The position numbers and the translations under genes are program-made. Shown here piece by piece: positions 43,220 through 51,699 of a stretch of 64,000 nt of DNA (positions within the stretch are counted from its first letter, which is position 1; each line of letters starts with the position of its first letter). The notes under the pieces were generated by a model. The model searched no databases, was not told the DNA's origin, and saw nothing but the letters and a program-made list of their open reading frames with translations. Source of the stretch: Streptomyces fumanus (GTDB lineage Bacteria > Actinomycetota > Actinomycetes > Streptomycetales > Streptomycetaceae); NCBI RefSeq assembly GCF_014655295.1, contig NZ_BNBI01000013.1:62001-126000 (forward strand), in the 5' to 3' direction.

Positions 43220-45247
43220 TCAGCAGGTGAGGCGCGCGTCGGCCCAGTCGGCGTGGTCGGAGTCGACGCCGTCGCCGCCGTCGGTGACCACGAGCCGGAC
43301 CACCTGGGCCCCGGTGATGTCGGCGGTCAGGGTCTGGGCGGGCATCGCGTTGGTGAGAACGCCGGTGGCGGCGGCCCTGGTGCCGTCCGCCCAGATCTCG
43401 AAGGCGACGGTACCCGCGGTGCCCTTCTCGTCGTCCACGCCGACCTCGGCGGTGATCCGCTCGCAGCTCTCGCCGGTGTAGAAGGAGAGGTCGCTGGGCG
43501 CGTGGACGCCGAGGCCCTTGGCGTAGGCGGTGCCGCCGACGGTGATCGGGTTGCCGTCGCCGGCCGCCTGCTCACCGTTGCTGGTGTCCCGTTCCACCGG
43601 CCCCCAGCCGTTGGTGGCCGACAGCCACGGCCGGTCGCTGAGGTACGACGTGCCCGAGGGCGGCGGTACGACGACGGTCACGGTCAGCGGGACCGTGCCG
43701 GTGACCGGCGTCCCGGACGGCGAGCGGTAACTCGCCCGCAGGGTCAGGCCGTACGTGCCGGTCGGTGTTCCGGCCGGTGCGGTGACCCGCCACTTCGCGC
43801 TCAGCGACCTGCCGGGGGCGAGGGCGGGGGCCGTGGTCGCCGAGACGGGCCGGACGGTCCAGCCCTCGGGGCCGGTCAGCGACACGGACACCCGGCGCGC
43901 GGCGGTGCGGCCGAGGTCGGTGACGGTGCCGGTCAGCGTGACGGGGGTGGCCGCCTGGAGGAACGGGTCGCCGTCCACGCCGAGTTCGACGGCCGGCGGG
44001 TACGCGGCCCAGCGGCGGTCGGCGGCGACGCGCAGCAGGACGGTGCCGTGGGCCGGGACGGTGGCGGCGATGGTGCCGGCGGTGTGGGTGGTGCGGTGCT
44101 GCCACAGGTCGCGCACTGTGTAGCCGGCGGCGTCCGGCAGGCCGACGGCGCTCGCGGTGGTGGCGATGCGCTGGGCGTTGCCGGACTCGTTGAAGAGGGC
44201 CACCGCCCGGCTGCCGTCCGCCATCTCCTTGCCGACGACCCAGCGTCCGCCGCCGGAGGAGACGACCTCGCCCTGCTTGCCGAGCGGGTCCTGGTCGACG
44301 GCGATGACCTCTTTGTTGCCCAGGATGTCGAAGGTCTCCTGGGAGGCGGTGCGCAGGTCGGCGCCGATCAGCAGCGGGGCGGCCATGATCGACCACATCG
44401 AGAAGTGCGAGCGGTACTCGGTGTCCGTCATGCCGCCGTTGCCGACCTCCAGCATGTCGGGGTCGTTCCAGTGGCCGGGTCCCGCGTACGGGGCGAGCGG
44501 GAGGTTGCTCTTGAGGATCTGGAGCATGGAGCCCCAGTTGTCGCTGATGTCACCGGTGGTCCGCCACAGGTGACCGACGTCCGCGGCCCACTCCCAGGGC
44601 CGGTTCTGGCCCCATTCGCAGATGCTGTAGACGATGGGCCGCCCGGTCGCCTTCAGCGCGTCGCGCATCGTCTCGTAGCGCTGCCGGGCGTCCACGCCCT
44701 GGTTGTTGCAGTTGTCGTACTTCAGGTAGTCCACGCCCCAGTCGGCGAACTGCCGGGCGTCGCTGTACTCGTGGCCCAGGGCACCGGGGAAGCCCGCGCT
44801 GTTGCAGGTCTTGGTGCCGGCGCTGGTGTAGATGCCGAACTTCAGCCCCTTGGCGTGGACGTAGTCGGCCACCGCCTCGATGCCGTGGGGGAAGCGCGCG
44901 GGGTCGGGCACCAGCTTGCCGTCGGCGTCGCGCTCCGGCAGGGCCCAGCAGTCGTCCAGGTTGACGTACTGGTAGCCCGCGTCCTTCAGGCCCTTCGCCA
45001 CGAAGAGGTCCGCGATGCCCTTGACCATCGCCTCGTCGAACTCGGCGCGGCAGTGGGTGGAGTTCCAGTTGTTGAACCCCATCGGCGGGGTGAGGGCCAG
45101 ACCGTCGGCCAGGGCCGGGGTGTCGTCGGCGGGGGCGGTGCCGGGGGCCGCCAGGGCCGGTGTCGCGAGGCCCGCCGCGCACAGCAGGCCCGCGGTGAGC
45201 GCGGCGGCCACTCTGCGGCGGATGGTGCGGGTGTGAGAGTCACGCAT
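43220..45247 (-). CDS. Secreted GH27 alpha-galactosidase with NEW and NPCBM domains
   Basis: A 675-residue extracellular glycosidase releasing alpha-galactose. Signal peptide at 1-34 (RRRVAAALTAGLLCAAGLAT ... ALAAPG). The GH27 TIM barrel (about 50-330) has the nucleophile Asp178 in VDYLKYDNCNNQG and, by alignment to human GLA from memory, acid/base Asp233 in WRTTGDISDNWGS. A C-terminal beta domain follows, then an alpha-galactosidase-associated NEW3-like domain (about 430-525) and NPCBM carbohydrate-binding domain (about 535-675, ending WADARLTC). ATG has GGAGG upstream. An 8-bp inverted repeat lies 30-53 bases before it. Confidence 0.92.
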   Translation of the reverse strand: MRDSHTRTIRRRVAAALTAGLLCAAGLATPALAAPGTAPADDTPALADGLALTPPMGFNNWNSTHCRAEFDEAMVKGIADLFVAKGLKDAGYQYVNLDDCWALPERDADGKLVPDPARFPHGIEAVADYVHAKGLKFGIYTSAGTKTCNSAGFPGALGHEYSDARQFADWGVDYLKYDNCNNQGVDARQRYETMRDALKATGRPIVYSICEWGQNRPWEWAADVGHLWRTTGDISDNWGSMLQILKSNLPLAPYAGPGHWNDPDMLEVGNGGMTDTEYRSHFSMWSIMAAPLLIGADLRTASQETFDILGNKEVIAVDQDPLGKQGEVVSSGGGRWVVGKEMADGSRAVALFNESGNAQRIATTASAVGLPDAAGYTVRDLWQHRTTHTAGTIAATVPAHGTVLLRVAADRRWAAYPPAVELGVDGDPFLQAATPVTLTGTVTDLGRTAARRVSVSLTGPEGWTVRPVSATTAPALAPGRSLSAKWRVTAPAGTPTGTYGLTLRASYRSPSGTPVTGTVPLTVTVVVPPPSGTSYLSDRPWLSATNGWGPVERDTSNGEQAAGDGNPITVGGTAYAKGLGVHAPSDLSFYTGESCERITAEVGVDDEKGTAGTVAFEIWADGTRAAATGVLTNAMPAQTLTADITGAQVVRLVVTDGGDGVDSDHADWADARLTC

Positions 45248-45276
45248 CGTCGTCGTTCCTCCGACTCGCAAGGGGT

Positions 45277-45300
45277 CCGATGACATCGACGCGTCATCGG
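45277..45300. promoter_or_regulatory. Inverted repeat upstream of alpha-galactosidase
   Basis: CCGATGAC-N8-GTCATCGG is a perfect 8-bp inverted repeat, 30 bases before the alpha-galactosidase start on the minus strand. It is a good candidate sugar-repressor operator (LacI or GntR type); no such regulator gene is nearby. Confidence 0.55.
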
Positions 45301-45444
45301 TGTGCGGTAACGGTAGGAGATGTCCGAGTGTGTTGGGAAGAGCGGCGACGCGTCGGGGGGATGTGTTCGGTTTCGGCGGGCGTGGCCTTCGCCGTGTCGA
45401 GGTCGCCACCACTGGCTTCGTGGACGAGAGCGGGAACGGCCGCC

Positions 45445-46920
45445 TCACGGCCGGTGGGTGGTGGCGAGGGCGCGGGCGAGGTCGGCCCTGAGGGCGGTGT
45501 CGTCGCCGTGGGTGCCGGCCCAGGCGACGTGGCCGTCGGGGCGGATCAGCACGGCGCGTATGCCGGACCAGTCGGCCGGGGGCGTGCGGAGGGTGCCGGC
45601 GTGCACGCGCAGCCCTGGCCGGGACCAGGTGCCCAGGGGGCGGGCCGGGTCGCCGGTGAGGTCGAGCAGCAGGTAGCTGTCGGCGCGCAGCAGGGCGAAC
45701 AGGCCGGTGTGGCCGACGGCCAGGTCGGGTGCACGGGTGCCGGTCAGCGGGTGGGCGTCGGGTGCGGCGGGCGGGTAGGCGACGGCGAGGGAGCTGACCT
45801 GGGCGGCCAGGTGGTCGTTGAGGTCGGGCAGCGTGGTGATGAGCCCGGCGAGCAGGTGACGCAGGTCGAGCCCCTCGGGAGTGAAGGCCGTCATGAGGGC
45901 GACCTGCGCGCGGCTGGTCGCGGTGAGGTTGGCGCCGACCGGGTGGCGTTCGGCGTGGTAGGTGTCCAGGAGGGTGTCGGGAGCCCAGCCGTTGAGGGTG
46001 GCGGCGAGCTTCCAGGCGAGGTTGGCGGCGTCCTGGATGCCGACGTTCATCCCGACGCCGCCGGCGGGGAAGTGCTGGTGGGCGGCGTCGCCGGCGAGGA
46101 GGACACGGCCGCGCCGGTACCGGGCGGCGAGCCGGGTGGCGTTGCCGTAGCGGGAGAGCCAGACGGGGTCGCGCAGGCCGAAGTCGGTGCCGGCCATGGC
46201 GATGACGTTCTCGCGCAGTTCGTCGAGGGTGAGGTCGCCGGGCCAGGTGGTGGTGAGGTCGCGGGGGGTGATGCCGACCAGGCGGTGCAGGCCGCCGGGC
46301 ATGGGGACGGCCATGAGGGTGCCGGCCGGGCCGAAGTAGCTGTAGCCGGCGGCCGGAGGCTCGTCCAGGACGACGTCGCCGAGCCAGCCGAGCACGGTGG
46401 AGGGGGTGCCGGGGTAGTCGATGCCGGCCGCTTGGCGCACGGTGCTGCGGGCGCCGTCGCAGCCGACCAGGTACGCCGCCCGCAGAGTGGAGTCGCCGCG
46501 CGGGCCGGTGACGTGCACGTCGATGTGGTCGGGGCCGTCGGTGAGGCCGGTGACCTCCTGGCCGCGCAGGATGTCCGCACCCGAGTCGAGGGCCTGCTGC
46601 TCCAGCAGCGCCTCGGTGCGTTCCTGGGGCAGGGCGAGGGTGTAGGGGAACGGGCTGGGCAGGCGGCGGAAGTCCAGCCGGGACTCCAGTACGCCGAAGT
46701 GGCCGCCGGGGAGTGGCATGCCCTCCCCCACGAAGGGCCCGTGCACGCCGCGGGACGCGAACGTCTCGATGGTGCGGGGGTGCACGGTCAGGGCGCGGGA
46801 ACGGGGATCGCGCCCGGTACGCCTCTCGACGACCGCGACGGTGATGCCGCAGCGGCGCAGCTCCGCGGCCAGCCACAGCCCGACGGGGCCCGCACCGGCG
46901 ACGACGACCTGGTGGTTCAT
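45445..46920 (-). CDS. FAD-dependent aromatic-ring monooxygenase (PHBH/TetX/Rox-like)
   Basis: A 491-residue flavoprotein hydroxylase. FAD site HQVVVAGAGPVGLWLAAELR at the N terminus; DG motif LVGCDGARSTVRQAAGIDYP; GD motif GRVLLAGDAAHQHFPAGGVG followed by NVGIQDAANLAWKLA. The C terminus is a thioredoxin-like tail typical of polyketide hydroxylases. It resembles the large class including rifampicin monooxygenase and tetracycline monooxygenases, but the substrate cannot be read. ATG follows GAGGAGAAGCGTC. Divergent from a TetR regulator with two operators between them. Confidence 0.88.
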   Translation of the reverse strand: MNHQVVVAGAGPVGLWLAAELRRCGITVAVVERRTGRDPRSRALTVHPRTIETFASRGVHGPFVGEGMPLPGGHFGVLESRLDFRRLPSPFPYTLALPQERTEALLEQQALDSGADILRGQEVTGLTDGPDHIDVHVTGPRGDSTLRAAYLVGCDGARSTVRQAAGIDYPGTPSTVLGWLGDVVLDEPPAAGYSYFGPAGTLMAVPMPGGLHRLVGITPRDLTTTWPGDLTLDELRENVIAMAGTDFGLRDPVWLSRYGNATRLAARYRRGRVLLAGDAAHQHFPAGGVGMNVGIQDAANLAWKLAATLNGWAPDTLLDTYHAERHPVGANLTATSRAQVALMTAFTPEGLDLRHLLAGLITTLPDLNDHLAAQVSSLAVAYPPAAPDAHPLTGTRAPDLAVGHTGLFALLRADSYLLLDLTGDPARPLGTWSRPGLRVHAGTLRTPPADWSGIRAVLIRPDGHVAWAGTHGDDTALRADLARALATTHRP

Positions 46921-46941
46921 GACGCTTCTCCTCACAGCAGT

Positions 46942-46992
46942 CTTGGTCGGTGACCAAGTGACACGGTGCAGTAAACTAGGTCAGTGACCAAG
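46942..46992. promoter_or_regulatory. Paired TetR operators between TetR and FAD monooxygenase genes
   Basis: CTTGGTC-GGT-GACCAAG (46942-46958) is a perfect 7-bp inverted repeat and CTAGGTC-AGT-GACCAAG (46976-46992) is a nearly perfect copy, 34 bases apart. The second overlaps the TetR GTG start (46984), so the repressor would block both genes and itself. Confidence 0.8.
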
Positions 46993-47610
46993 AAGCAAGC
47001 CGACGAAGACTCCGCGGGCCAGCTCACCCGGGCGGTCGTGATCGACGCCGCGCTCCAGGTGCTGCGGGACAAGGGACTGGCCGGGGTGTCCACCCGGGCG
47101 GTGGCCGACCGTCTCGGGGTACGGATGAACACCGTGCTGTGGCATGTGAAGACCAAGGCCCGGATGCTGGAACTGATGGCCGACGCCGTCCTCGGCACCA
47201 TCGACTACACCGGCCTGCCCGCCTCACCGCGGGAGCGGGTCCGGGAGCTGGCCGGCCGGTACCGGCGAGCGCTGCTCGCGCACCGCGACGGTGCCGCCCT
47301 CGTCACGGGCACGTATGCGGCCGAGCCGCACACCCTGCGCTTCGCCGACCGCCTCGTCGACGCGCTCCTCGGAGCCGGAGCGGACGAGAAGCAGGCGGCC
47401 TGGACGGCATGGACGATCACCTACTTCGCCCTCGGCCTGGTGCAGGAGGAACAGGCCGCACCCGAGCAGCGCGACGACCGCCTCGCCCGGGCCGTGGACC
47501 CCGCCGCGCACCCGGCCCTGCACCGGGCCCGTGGGCACTTGCGTCCGGAGGCGTTCGACGACCGCTTCGCCTTCGGCCTGGACGCGGTCCTCTCCCGCCT
47601 GCCGGCATGA
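46984..47610 (+). CDS. TetR-family regulator (TetR_C type)
   Basis: A 208-residue repressor. HTH at residues about 14-60 (LTRAVVIDAALQVLRDKGLA, GVSTRAVADRLGVRMNTVLW, HVKTKARMLELMADAVL) and a C-terminal tetracycline-repressor-like ligand domain. GTG start; the operator overlaps it, so it may be translated from a short leader. Target is almost certainly the divergent FAD monooxygenase. The ligand may be that enzyme's substrate. Confidence 0.9.
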   Translation: MTKKQADEDSAGQLTRAVVIDAALQVLRDKGLAGVSTRAVADRLGVRMNTVLWHVKTKARMLELMADAVLGTIDYTGLPASPRERVRELAGRYRRALLAHRDGAALVTGTYAAEPHTLRFADRLVDALLGAGADEKQAAWTAWTITYFALGLVQEEQAAPEQRDDRLARAVDPAAHPALHRARGHLRPEAFDDRFAFGLDAVLSRLPA

Positions 47611-47816
47611 GACCGGTGCGCGCCGCACCCGGCCGACCGGGCCGGACCCCGCACGAACATGCGGCGGACTCGGCCAGGGACATGCCGTCCGGACGCCCGC
47701 GAGGTCCTCACGTGCCCCTCGTCGGCACCGCGCCCCGGCCGCCGGCGCCCACGCCGAAAGGGCCTCGGGTGCGATGTGCGCATCCGTGGCCCGTCCGGCA
47801 TGCGGCAGAAGCCGGA

Positions 47817-47850
47817 GGCCGCGCCGCCCGGCCCTGACCATGGCGCGGCC
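47817..47850. terminator. Hairpin between convergent TetR and MFS genes
   Basis: GGCCGCGCC (47817-47825) pairs with GGCGCGGCC (47842-47850), a 9-bp stem with a 16-base loop, in the 249-base convergent gap; probable bidirectional terminator. Confidence 0.5.
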
Positions 47851-47859
47851 GGTCCCGGG

Positions 47860-49296
47860 TCAGGCGGACAGAGCCGGGGTCGCGGTCTCGGCGTCCCCCT
47901 CACCGCCGGCGGCGGTCCGGGAGGCGCTGCCGCGTCGCAGGGTGAGGGCGATGGCCACGCCGAGCAGGGTCAGGGCCGCCGCCGTGAACCCGGCCGTGCG
48001 CAGGCCGGGCACCAGGGCGGCACCGTCGGTGGCGTGGGTGCCGTGGGAGGCGACGGCGATCAGGACGGCCAGACCGACGGCGCTGCCGATCTGCTGGGTG
48101 GTGGAGGCCATGGCGGAGGCGATGCCCTGGTGGGCGGCGTCCACGCCGGTGCCGGCGGCGGCGAACATGGCGGTCCAGCCCAGGCCCTGGCCCAGGCTCA
48201 GCAGGATCACGCCGGGCAGCAGCGCGGGGTAGCCGCCGGTGGGCGACAGCGCCAGCGCGAGCACGGCCATGCCGGCGGCGCCGAGCAGGAGTCCGGCGGT
48301 CAGGGTGGTGCGCGTGCCGACCCGTCCGAGGAGCTTCTCGCTGGCCTTGGTGCCGGCCATGCCGGTCAGCGCGGAGGGCAGGAAGGCCAGGCCGGTGGCC
48401 ATGGCGCTGTAGTGGTGCACGTTCTGCAGGTACAGGGTGAAGAAGTAGTACTGCGCTCCGAAGGTGCCCATGAAGACGAAGGTGACGCCCATCGCGGCCA
48501 CCAGGTTGCGGTTGCGCAGCAGCCGCAGCGGCATGAGCGGGTGCGCGGTGCGGGCCTCCACGGTCAGGAAGAGACCGACCAGGGCGAGCCCCCCGATGAG
48601 GGCGGACAGCACCTGGGCGGAGGTCCAGCCCGCCTCCGGACCCTGGACGACGCCGAAGACCAGGGCGGTGAAGCCGACGGTCGCGGACAGCGCGCCGGTC
48701 ACGTCGAAGCTGCGGCCCTGGGCGCGGGACGGGTCCGGGCCGATGGCCTGGTACGCGACAGCGGCGGCGCCCAGCGCCAGAGGCACGTTGACGTAGAAGA
48801 CGGACTCCCAGCCGAGGTAGTTGGTGAGCACGCCGCCGAGGAGCGACCCCAGGGCGAGCCCGACGGCGCCGGCACCGCCCCACACGGCCAGCGCCCGGTT
48901 GCGCTCCGCGCCCTCCGCGAAGCTGGTGTTGATCAGCGAGAGGGTGGCCGGCAGCAGCAGCGCGCCACCGAGGCCCTGGACGGCACGGGCGGCGACGAGC
49001 ACACCCGGTCCGGTGGCGAGGCCGCCCGCCAGGGAAGCGAGTCCGTACAGGACCAGCGCCGTGGTGAACATGCGGCGCCGGCCCAGCAGGTCGGCCATCC
49101 GGCCGCCCAGCAACAGGAAACCGCCGTAGGCGACGGCGTAGGCGCTGACGACCCACTGCAGGCTGTGGGCGTCGAAGCCGACATCGCGGCCGATCTCCGG
49201 CAGTGCCACGTAGACGATGTTGTAGTCGATGGCGCTGATGAACTGCGCGAAGGCCAGGAGGGCGAGCAGCAGCCCGGTTCCCCGACGCTTGGTCAT
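47860..49296 (-). CDS. DHA2-family MFS transporter, TetR-regulated
   Basis: A 478-residue integral membrane protein with about 14 spans. Motif A is LLGGRMADLLGRRRMFTTAL; span 5 shows GLALGSLLGGVLTNYLGWES. The start of the first span (FAQFISAIDYNIVYVALPEI) has the D1 motif with Asp. It is followed by a gap to the convergent TetR gene and preceded on the same strand by its own TetR regulator. A 20-bp palindrome lies 32-51 bases before the start codon. Substrate unknown, likely drug-like. Confidence 0.9.
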   Translation of the reverse strand: MTKRRGTGLLLALLAFAQFISAIDYNIVYVALPEIGRDVGFDAHSLQWVVSAYAVAYGGFLLLGGRMADLLGRRRMFTTALVLYGLASLAGGLATGPGVLVAARAVQGLGGALLLPATLSLINTSFAEGAERNRALAVWGGAGAVGLALGSLLGGVLTNYLGWESVFYVNVPLALGAAAVAYQAIGPDPSRAQGRSFDVTGALSATVGFTALVFGVVQGPEAGWTSAQVLSALIGGLALVGLFLTVEARTAHPLMPLRLLRNRNLVAAMGVTFVFMGTFGAQYYFFTLYLQNVHHYSAMATGLAFLPSALTGMAGTKASEKLLGRVGTRTTLTAGLLLGAAGMAVLALALSPTGGYPALLPGVILLSLGQGLGWTAMFAAAGTGVDAAHQGIASAMASTTQQIGSAVGLAVLIAVASHGTHATDGAALVPGLRTAGFTAAALTLLGVAIALTLRRGSASRTAAGGEGDAETATPALSA

Positions 49297-49327
49297 GACA
49301 GGTCCTAACGGTATGTGCAGCGATTAT

Positions 49328-49347
49328 GTATGCGGTTAACCGCTTAC
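49328..49347. promoter_or_regulatory. 20-bp palindrome upstream of the MFS gene
   Basis: GTAT-GCGGTTAACCGC-TTAC: a perfect 12-bp core (49332-49343) with flanking GTA/TAC arms and one mismatched pair. It lies 32-51 bases before the MFS start on the minus strand. Candidate operator for the TetR repressor encoded just upstream. Confidence 0.75.
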
Positions 49348-49417
49348 TTGTTGGGTCGAAAAGAAGGCCGCCGAAGCGGCCCCGAGTGATCGAGAGGGGT
49401 GGGAAGGGGTCGAGGGG

Positions 49418-49966
49418 TCAGCCGCGCAGGGTGCGCGCCCAGGGGGCGTCCACCGCGTCGGCCCCGACGGCCAGCACCACGTTGCCGAGCAGGGCGCCGG
49501 CGAAGTAGCGGCGCAACTGTTCGTCGGAGGCGCCGGAGACGGCCCGGACGTACTCGACCTGCTTGGCGTAGCAGGTGCGCACCGCCTCGCCGATGACCGG
49601 CTCGCCGGCCGCGCAGTTGCCGTGCATCAGGATCATCAGCACGTCCCGGTCGGCGACGACATCGCCGTACGAGGAGCTGAGGGCCTCCAGGATGGCCTCC
49701 GGGTCCGTGCTGCGGACCTTGGCGACGGTGGCGGCGGCGGCTTCGCGCAGCACCTGGGAGCAATGCTCGATCAGAGCGGCGAACAGGCTCTCCTTGTCCG
49801 GGAAGAGCCGGTAGAGATAACCCTGCGAGATCCCCGCGGCCTTGGCGACGTCCATGGTCGAGGTGCCGTAGTAGCCCCGCACGGCGAAGGTCTTGATCGC
49901 CGTACTCATCACGGTGGCCCGGCGCTCGTCGGCCGTGGAGCGCTGCCTTGTCCTCGCGGTACTCAT
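49418..49966 (-). CDS. TetR-family regulator of the MFS transporter
   Basis: A 182-residue regulator. HTH at about residues 17-58 (VMSTAIKTFAVRGYYGTSTM, DVAKAAGISQGYLYRLFPDK) and an effector domain. ATG at 49966 is chosen; no good ribosome site is present, so leaderless translation is possible. It lies 121 bases upstream of the MFS gene on the same strand, and a weaker form of the same palindrome (49969-49984) overlaps its own start region, suggesting autoregulation. Confidence 0.86.
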   Translation of the reverse strand: MSTARTRQRSTADERRATVMSTAIKTFAVRGYYGTSTMDVAKAAGISQGYLYRLFPDKESLFAALIEHCSQVLREAAAATVAKVRSTDPEAILEALSSSYGDVVADRDVLMILMHGNCAAGEPVIGEAVRTCYAKQVEYVRAVSGASDEQLRRYFAGALLGNVVLAVGADAVDAPWARTLRG

Positions 49967-49968
49967 GG

Positions 49969-49984
49969 AAGTAATCAACCACTT
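49969..49984. promoter_or_regulatory. Degenerate copy of the TetR palindrome near the regulator's start
   Basis: AAGTAATCAACCACTT shares about 10 of 16 positions with the AAGCGGTTAACCGCAT form of the MFS-side palindrome (opposite strand). Position just before the TetR ATG suits autoregulation, but the similarity is weak. Confidence 0.4.
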
Positions 49985-50176
49985 TCATCCGTAGGCTGTC
50001 AACTCGCCGGGGCCGTCGCCGGTGTGGACGGCGCGGGCGTCGCGGCTCCTCGTCCCCCGCCCATGCCCGCCGGGCATGGGCGGCCATGCCCGACCGGAAC
50101 TTCCGCACCGGCGGGGCCGGGTGGTTCGCTGGTGACGCGCCGGACGGGCCGGCGTGGACAGCAAGGGGAACAACCA

Positions 50177-50500
50177 GTGGAACCTGTGATCGTGGTCGGC
50201 ACGCTGCGTCTTCGGGCCGACCGGGCGGACGAGGCCCGCGAGGTCATCGCCTCGGTGGTGGAGCACACCCATCGGGAGCCGGGCTGCTTGACGTACGCGG
50301 CCCACGAGGTCGCGGGCGAGCCGCTGACCCTGGTCGTCATCGAGAAGTGGGCCTCGCGGCAGCACCTCGACGACCACAACGCGGCGCCCTGGCTCGCCGA
50401 TGCCTTCGGCCGGGCCGGCGAACTCCTCACCGGCGCCCCCGAGATCCAGGTGCTCACCCCGCTCGGCTACGGCACCGCCGGCAAGGCCGCCCTGCGCTGA
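50177..50500 (+). CDS. Antibiotic-biosynthesis-monooxygenase (ABM)-fold protein
   Basis: A 107-residue ferredoxin-like dimeric protein. Pattern: PVIVVGTLRLRADRADEARE, VIASVVEHTHREPGCLTYAA and VIEKWASRQHLDDHNAAPWL, matching YgiN/quinol monooxygenase-type ABM proteins. GTG start with an AAGGGGAA stretch upstream. It precedes a LysR gene on the same strand by 71 bases. Could be a quinone-related or heme-free monooxygenase; substrate unknown. Confidence 0.82.
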   Translation: MEPVIVVGTLRLRADRADEAREVIASVVEHTHREPGCLTYAAHEVAGEPLTLVVIEKWASRQHLDDHNAAPWLADAFGRAGELLTGAPEIQVLTPLGYGTAGKAALR

Positions 50501-50571
50501 CCGCCGATCCCTTCGGCCGGACAGCATCCGCCCGGCCCGCGGGGCATGGTTACGCTGCCGGAGTGAGCGAC

Positions 50572-51543
50572 ATGGACCTCCGGCAGATCAGGTACTTCCT
50601 CGCCGTCGCGCGGGAGCGCAACTTCACGCGGGCCGCGCAGCGGCTGGCGATGACGCAGCCCGCCCTGTCGCGCGCCATCAGGTCATTGGAGCACACGGTG
50701 GGCGCCGACCTGTTCGTCCGCACACCGCGCTCCGTCGAACTGACCGACGTGGGACGAGTGCTGGCCGCCGAGGTCACCGGCCTCGACACGCGGGCCGCGA
50801 ACGCCCTGCGCGAAGCCCGGCGGGCGGCCCGGGACACCGGCCGCCCGCTCCGGCTCGCGGTACGCGGCTGCGACGGGGCGCTGGCGGGCCGGCTCGTCGA
50901 GCAGTGCGCGGCCCGCGCCCCCGGCCAGAAGGTGGAACTGGTACTCACGGACCCGGTGGCCCAGCCCGCGGCGGTCCGCTCGGGGGCGTGCGACCTGGCA
51001 CTGATCCGGGCACCGTTCGACGCCTGGGAGCTGGAGAGCGAGACATGGCTGACGGAGCCCCGCGTCGCCGTCGTCGCCGCGGGCCACCCGCTCGCGGACC
51101 GCACCGAGGTGAGCCTGGCCGATCTGGCCGGGGAGCCGGTGGTGATGGGGCCCGTGGCCAGTGAGCGGGAGCGCGCCTACTGGGCCGGGGCCGATCTCGA
51201 GGACCGGCCGTGGCGGGAGGGGCCCGCGGTGCGGGACTCCCTGGAGATCCTGGCCGCGGTCGCGTTCGGGCAGGCGATCGCGTTCGTGCCCCGGTCGATG
51301 CTGCCGCCGCAGGCCAGCACCGGAGGTGTCGCGGTGCTGCGGGTACGGGACCTGTCGCCCAGTTCCCTGCGGCTCACGTGGCACGAGCCCAGCGTGTCCC
51401 GGGCCGTCGCCCACTTCGTCCGGCACGCGCTGGAGGTCTCGGGCACGGTGGCCGCCGAGCACGGCGCGACGACCGGGGAAGCGGTGGATGCCGCGTGCTG
51501 CGCGGCCCCGGCGGTCCGCGGTAAAGACCGCGAGGGTGCCTGA
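50572..51543 (+). CDS. LysR-family transcriptional regulator
   Basis: A 323-residue LysR protein. HTH: MDLRQIRYFLAVARERNFTR, AAQRLAMTQPALSRAIRSLE (residues 1-58). Effector domain follows with AVRGCDGALAGRLVEQCAAR. ATG at 50572, or GTG three codons upstream. Follows the ABM gene and may control it, since LysR genes often sit next to their targets; here it is not divergent. Confidence 0.88.
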   Translation: MDLRQIRYFLAVARERNFTRAAQRLAMTQPALSRAIRSLEHTVGADLFVRTPRSVELTDVGRVLAAEVTGLDTRAANALREARRAARDTGRPLRLAVRGCDGALAGRLVEQCAARAPGQKVELVLTDPVAQPAAVRSGACDLALIRAPFDAWELESETWLTEPRVAVVAAGHPLADRTEVSLADLAGEPVVMGPVASERERAYWAGADLEDRPWREGPAVRDSLEILAAVAFGQAIAFVPRSMLPPQASTGGVAVLRVRDLSPSSLRLTWHEPSVSRAVAHFVRHALEVSGTVAAEHGATTGEAVDAACCAAPAVRGKDREGA

Positions 51544-51699
51544 GAGGCATGCCGGGCGGGCCGGGCTCCGACCGGCCGATGACGGAAGCGGCGGCTGGGA
51601 CGTCACCGTCGTCGGCCGCGACGCCGCACGGGGCGCAGCCGCGGCGGCCCGCGTCGACGACGTCGCCGGCCGTGGGCACCGCTGACCGGTCGCCACGGG

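Noticed and set aside
43220-46957. A single 1245-aa open frame through alpha-galactosidase and the FAD monooxygenase gene
   Set aside because: Its upstream half is Arg/Pro/His-rich shadow sequence of the monooxygenase in another frame. The real alpha-galactosidase starts at 45247 with a ribosome site and signal peptide.
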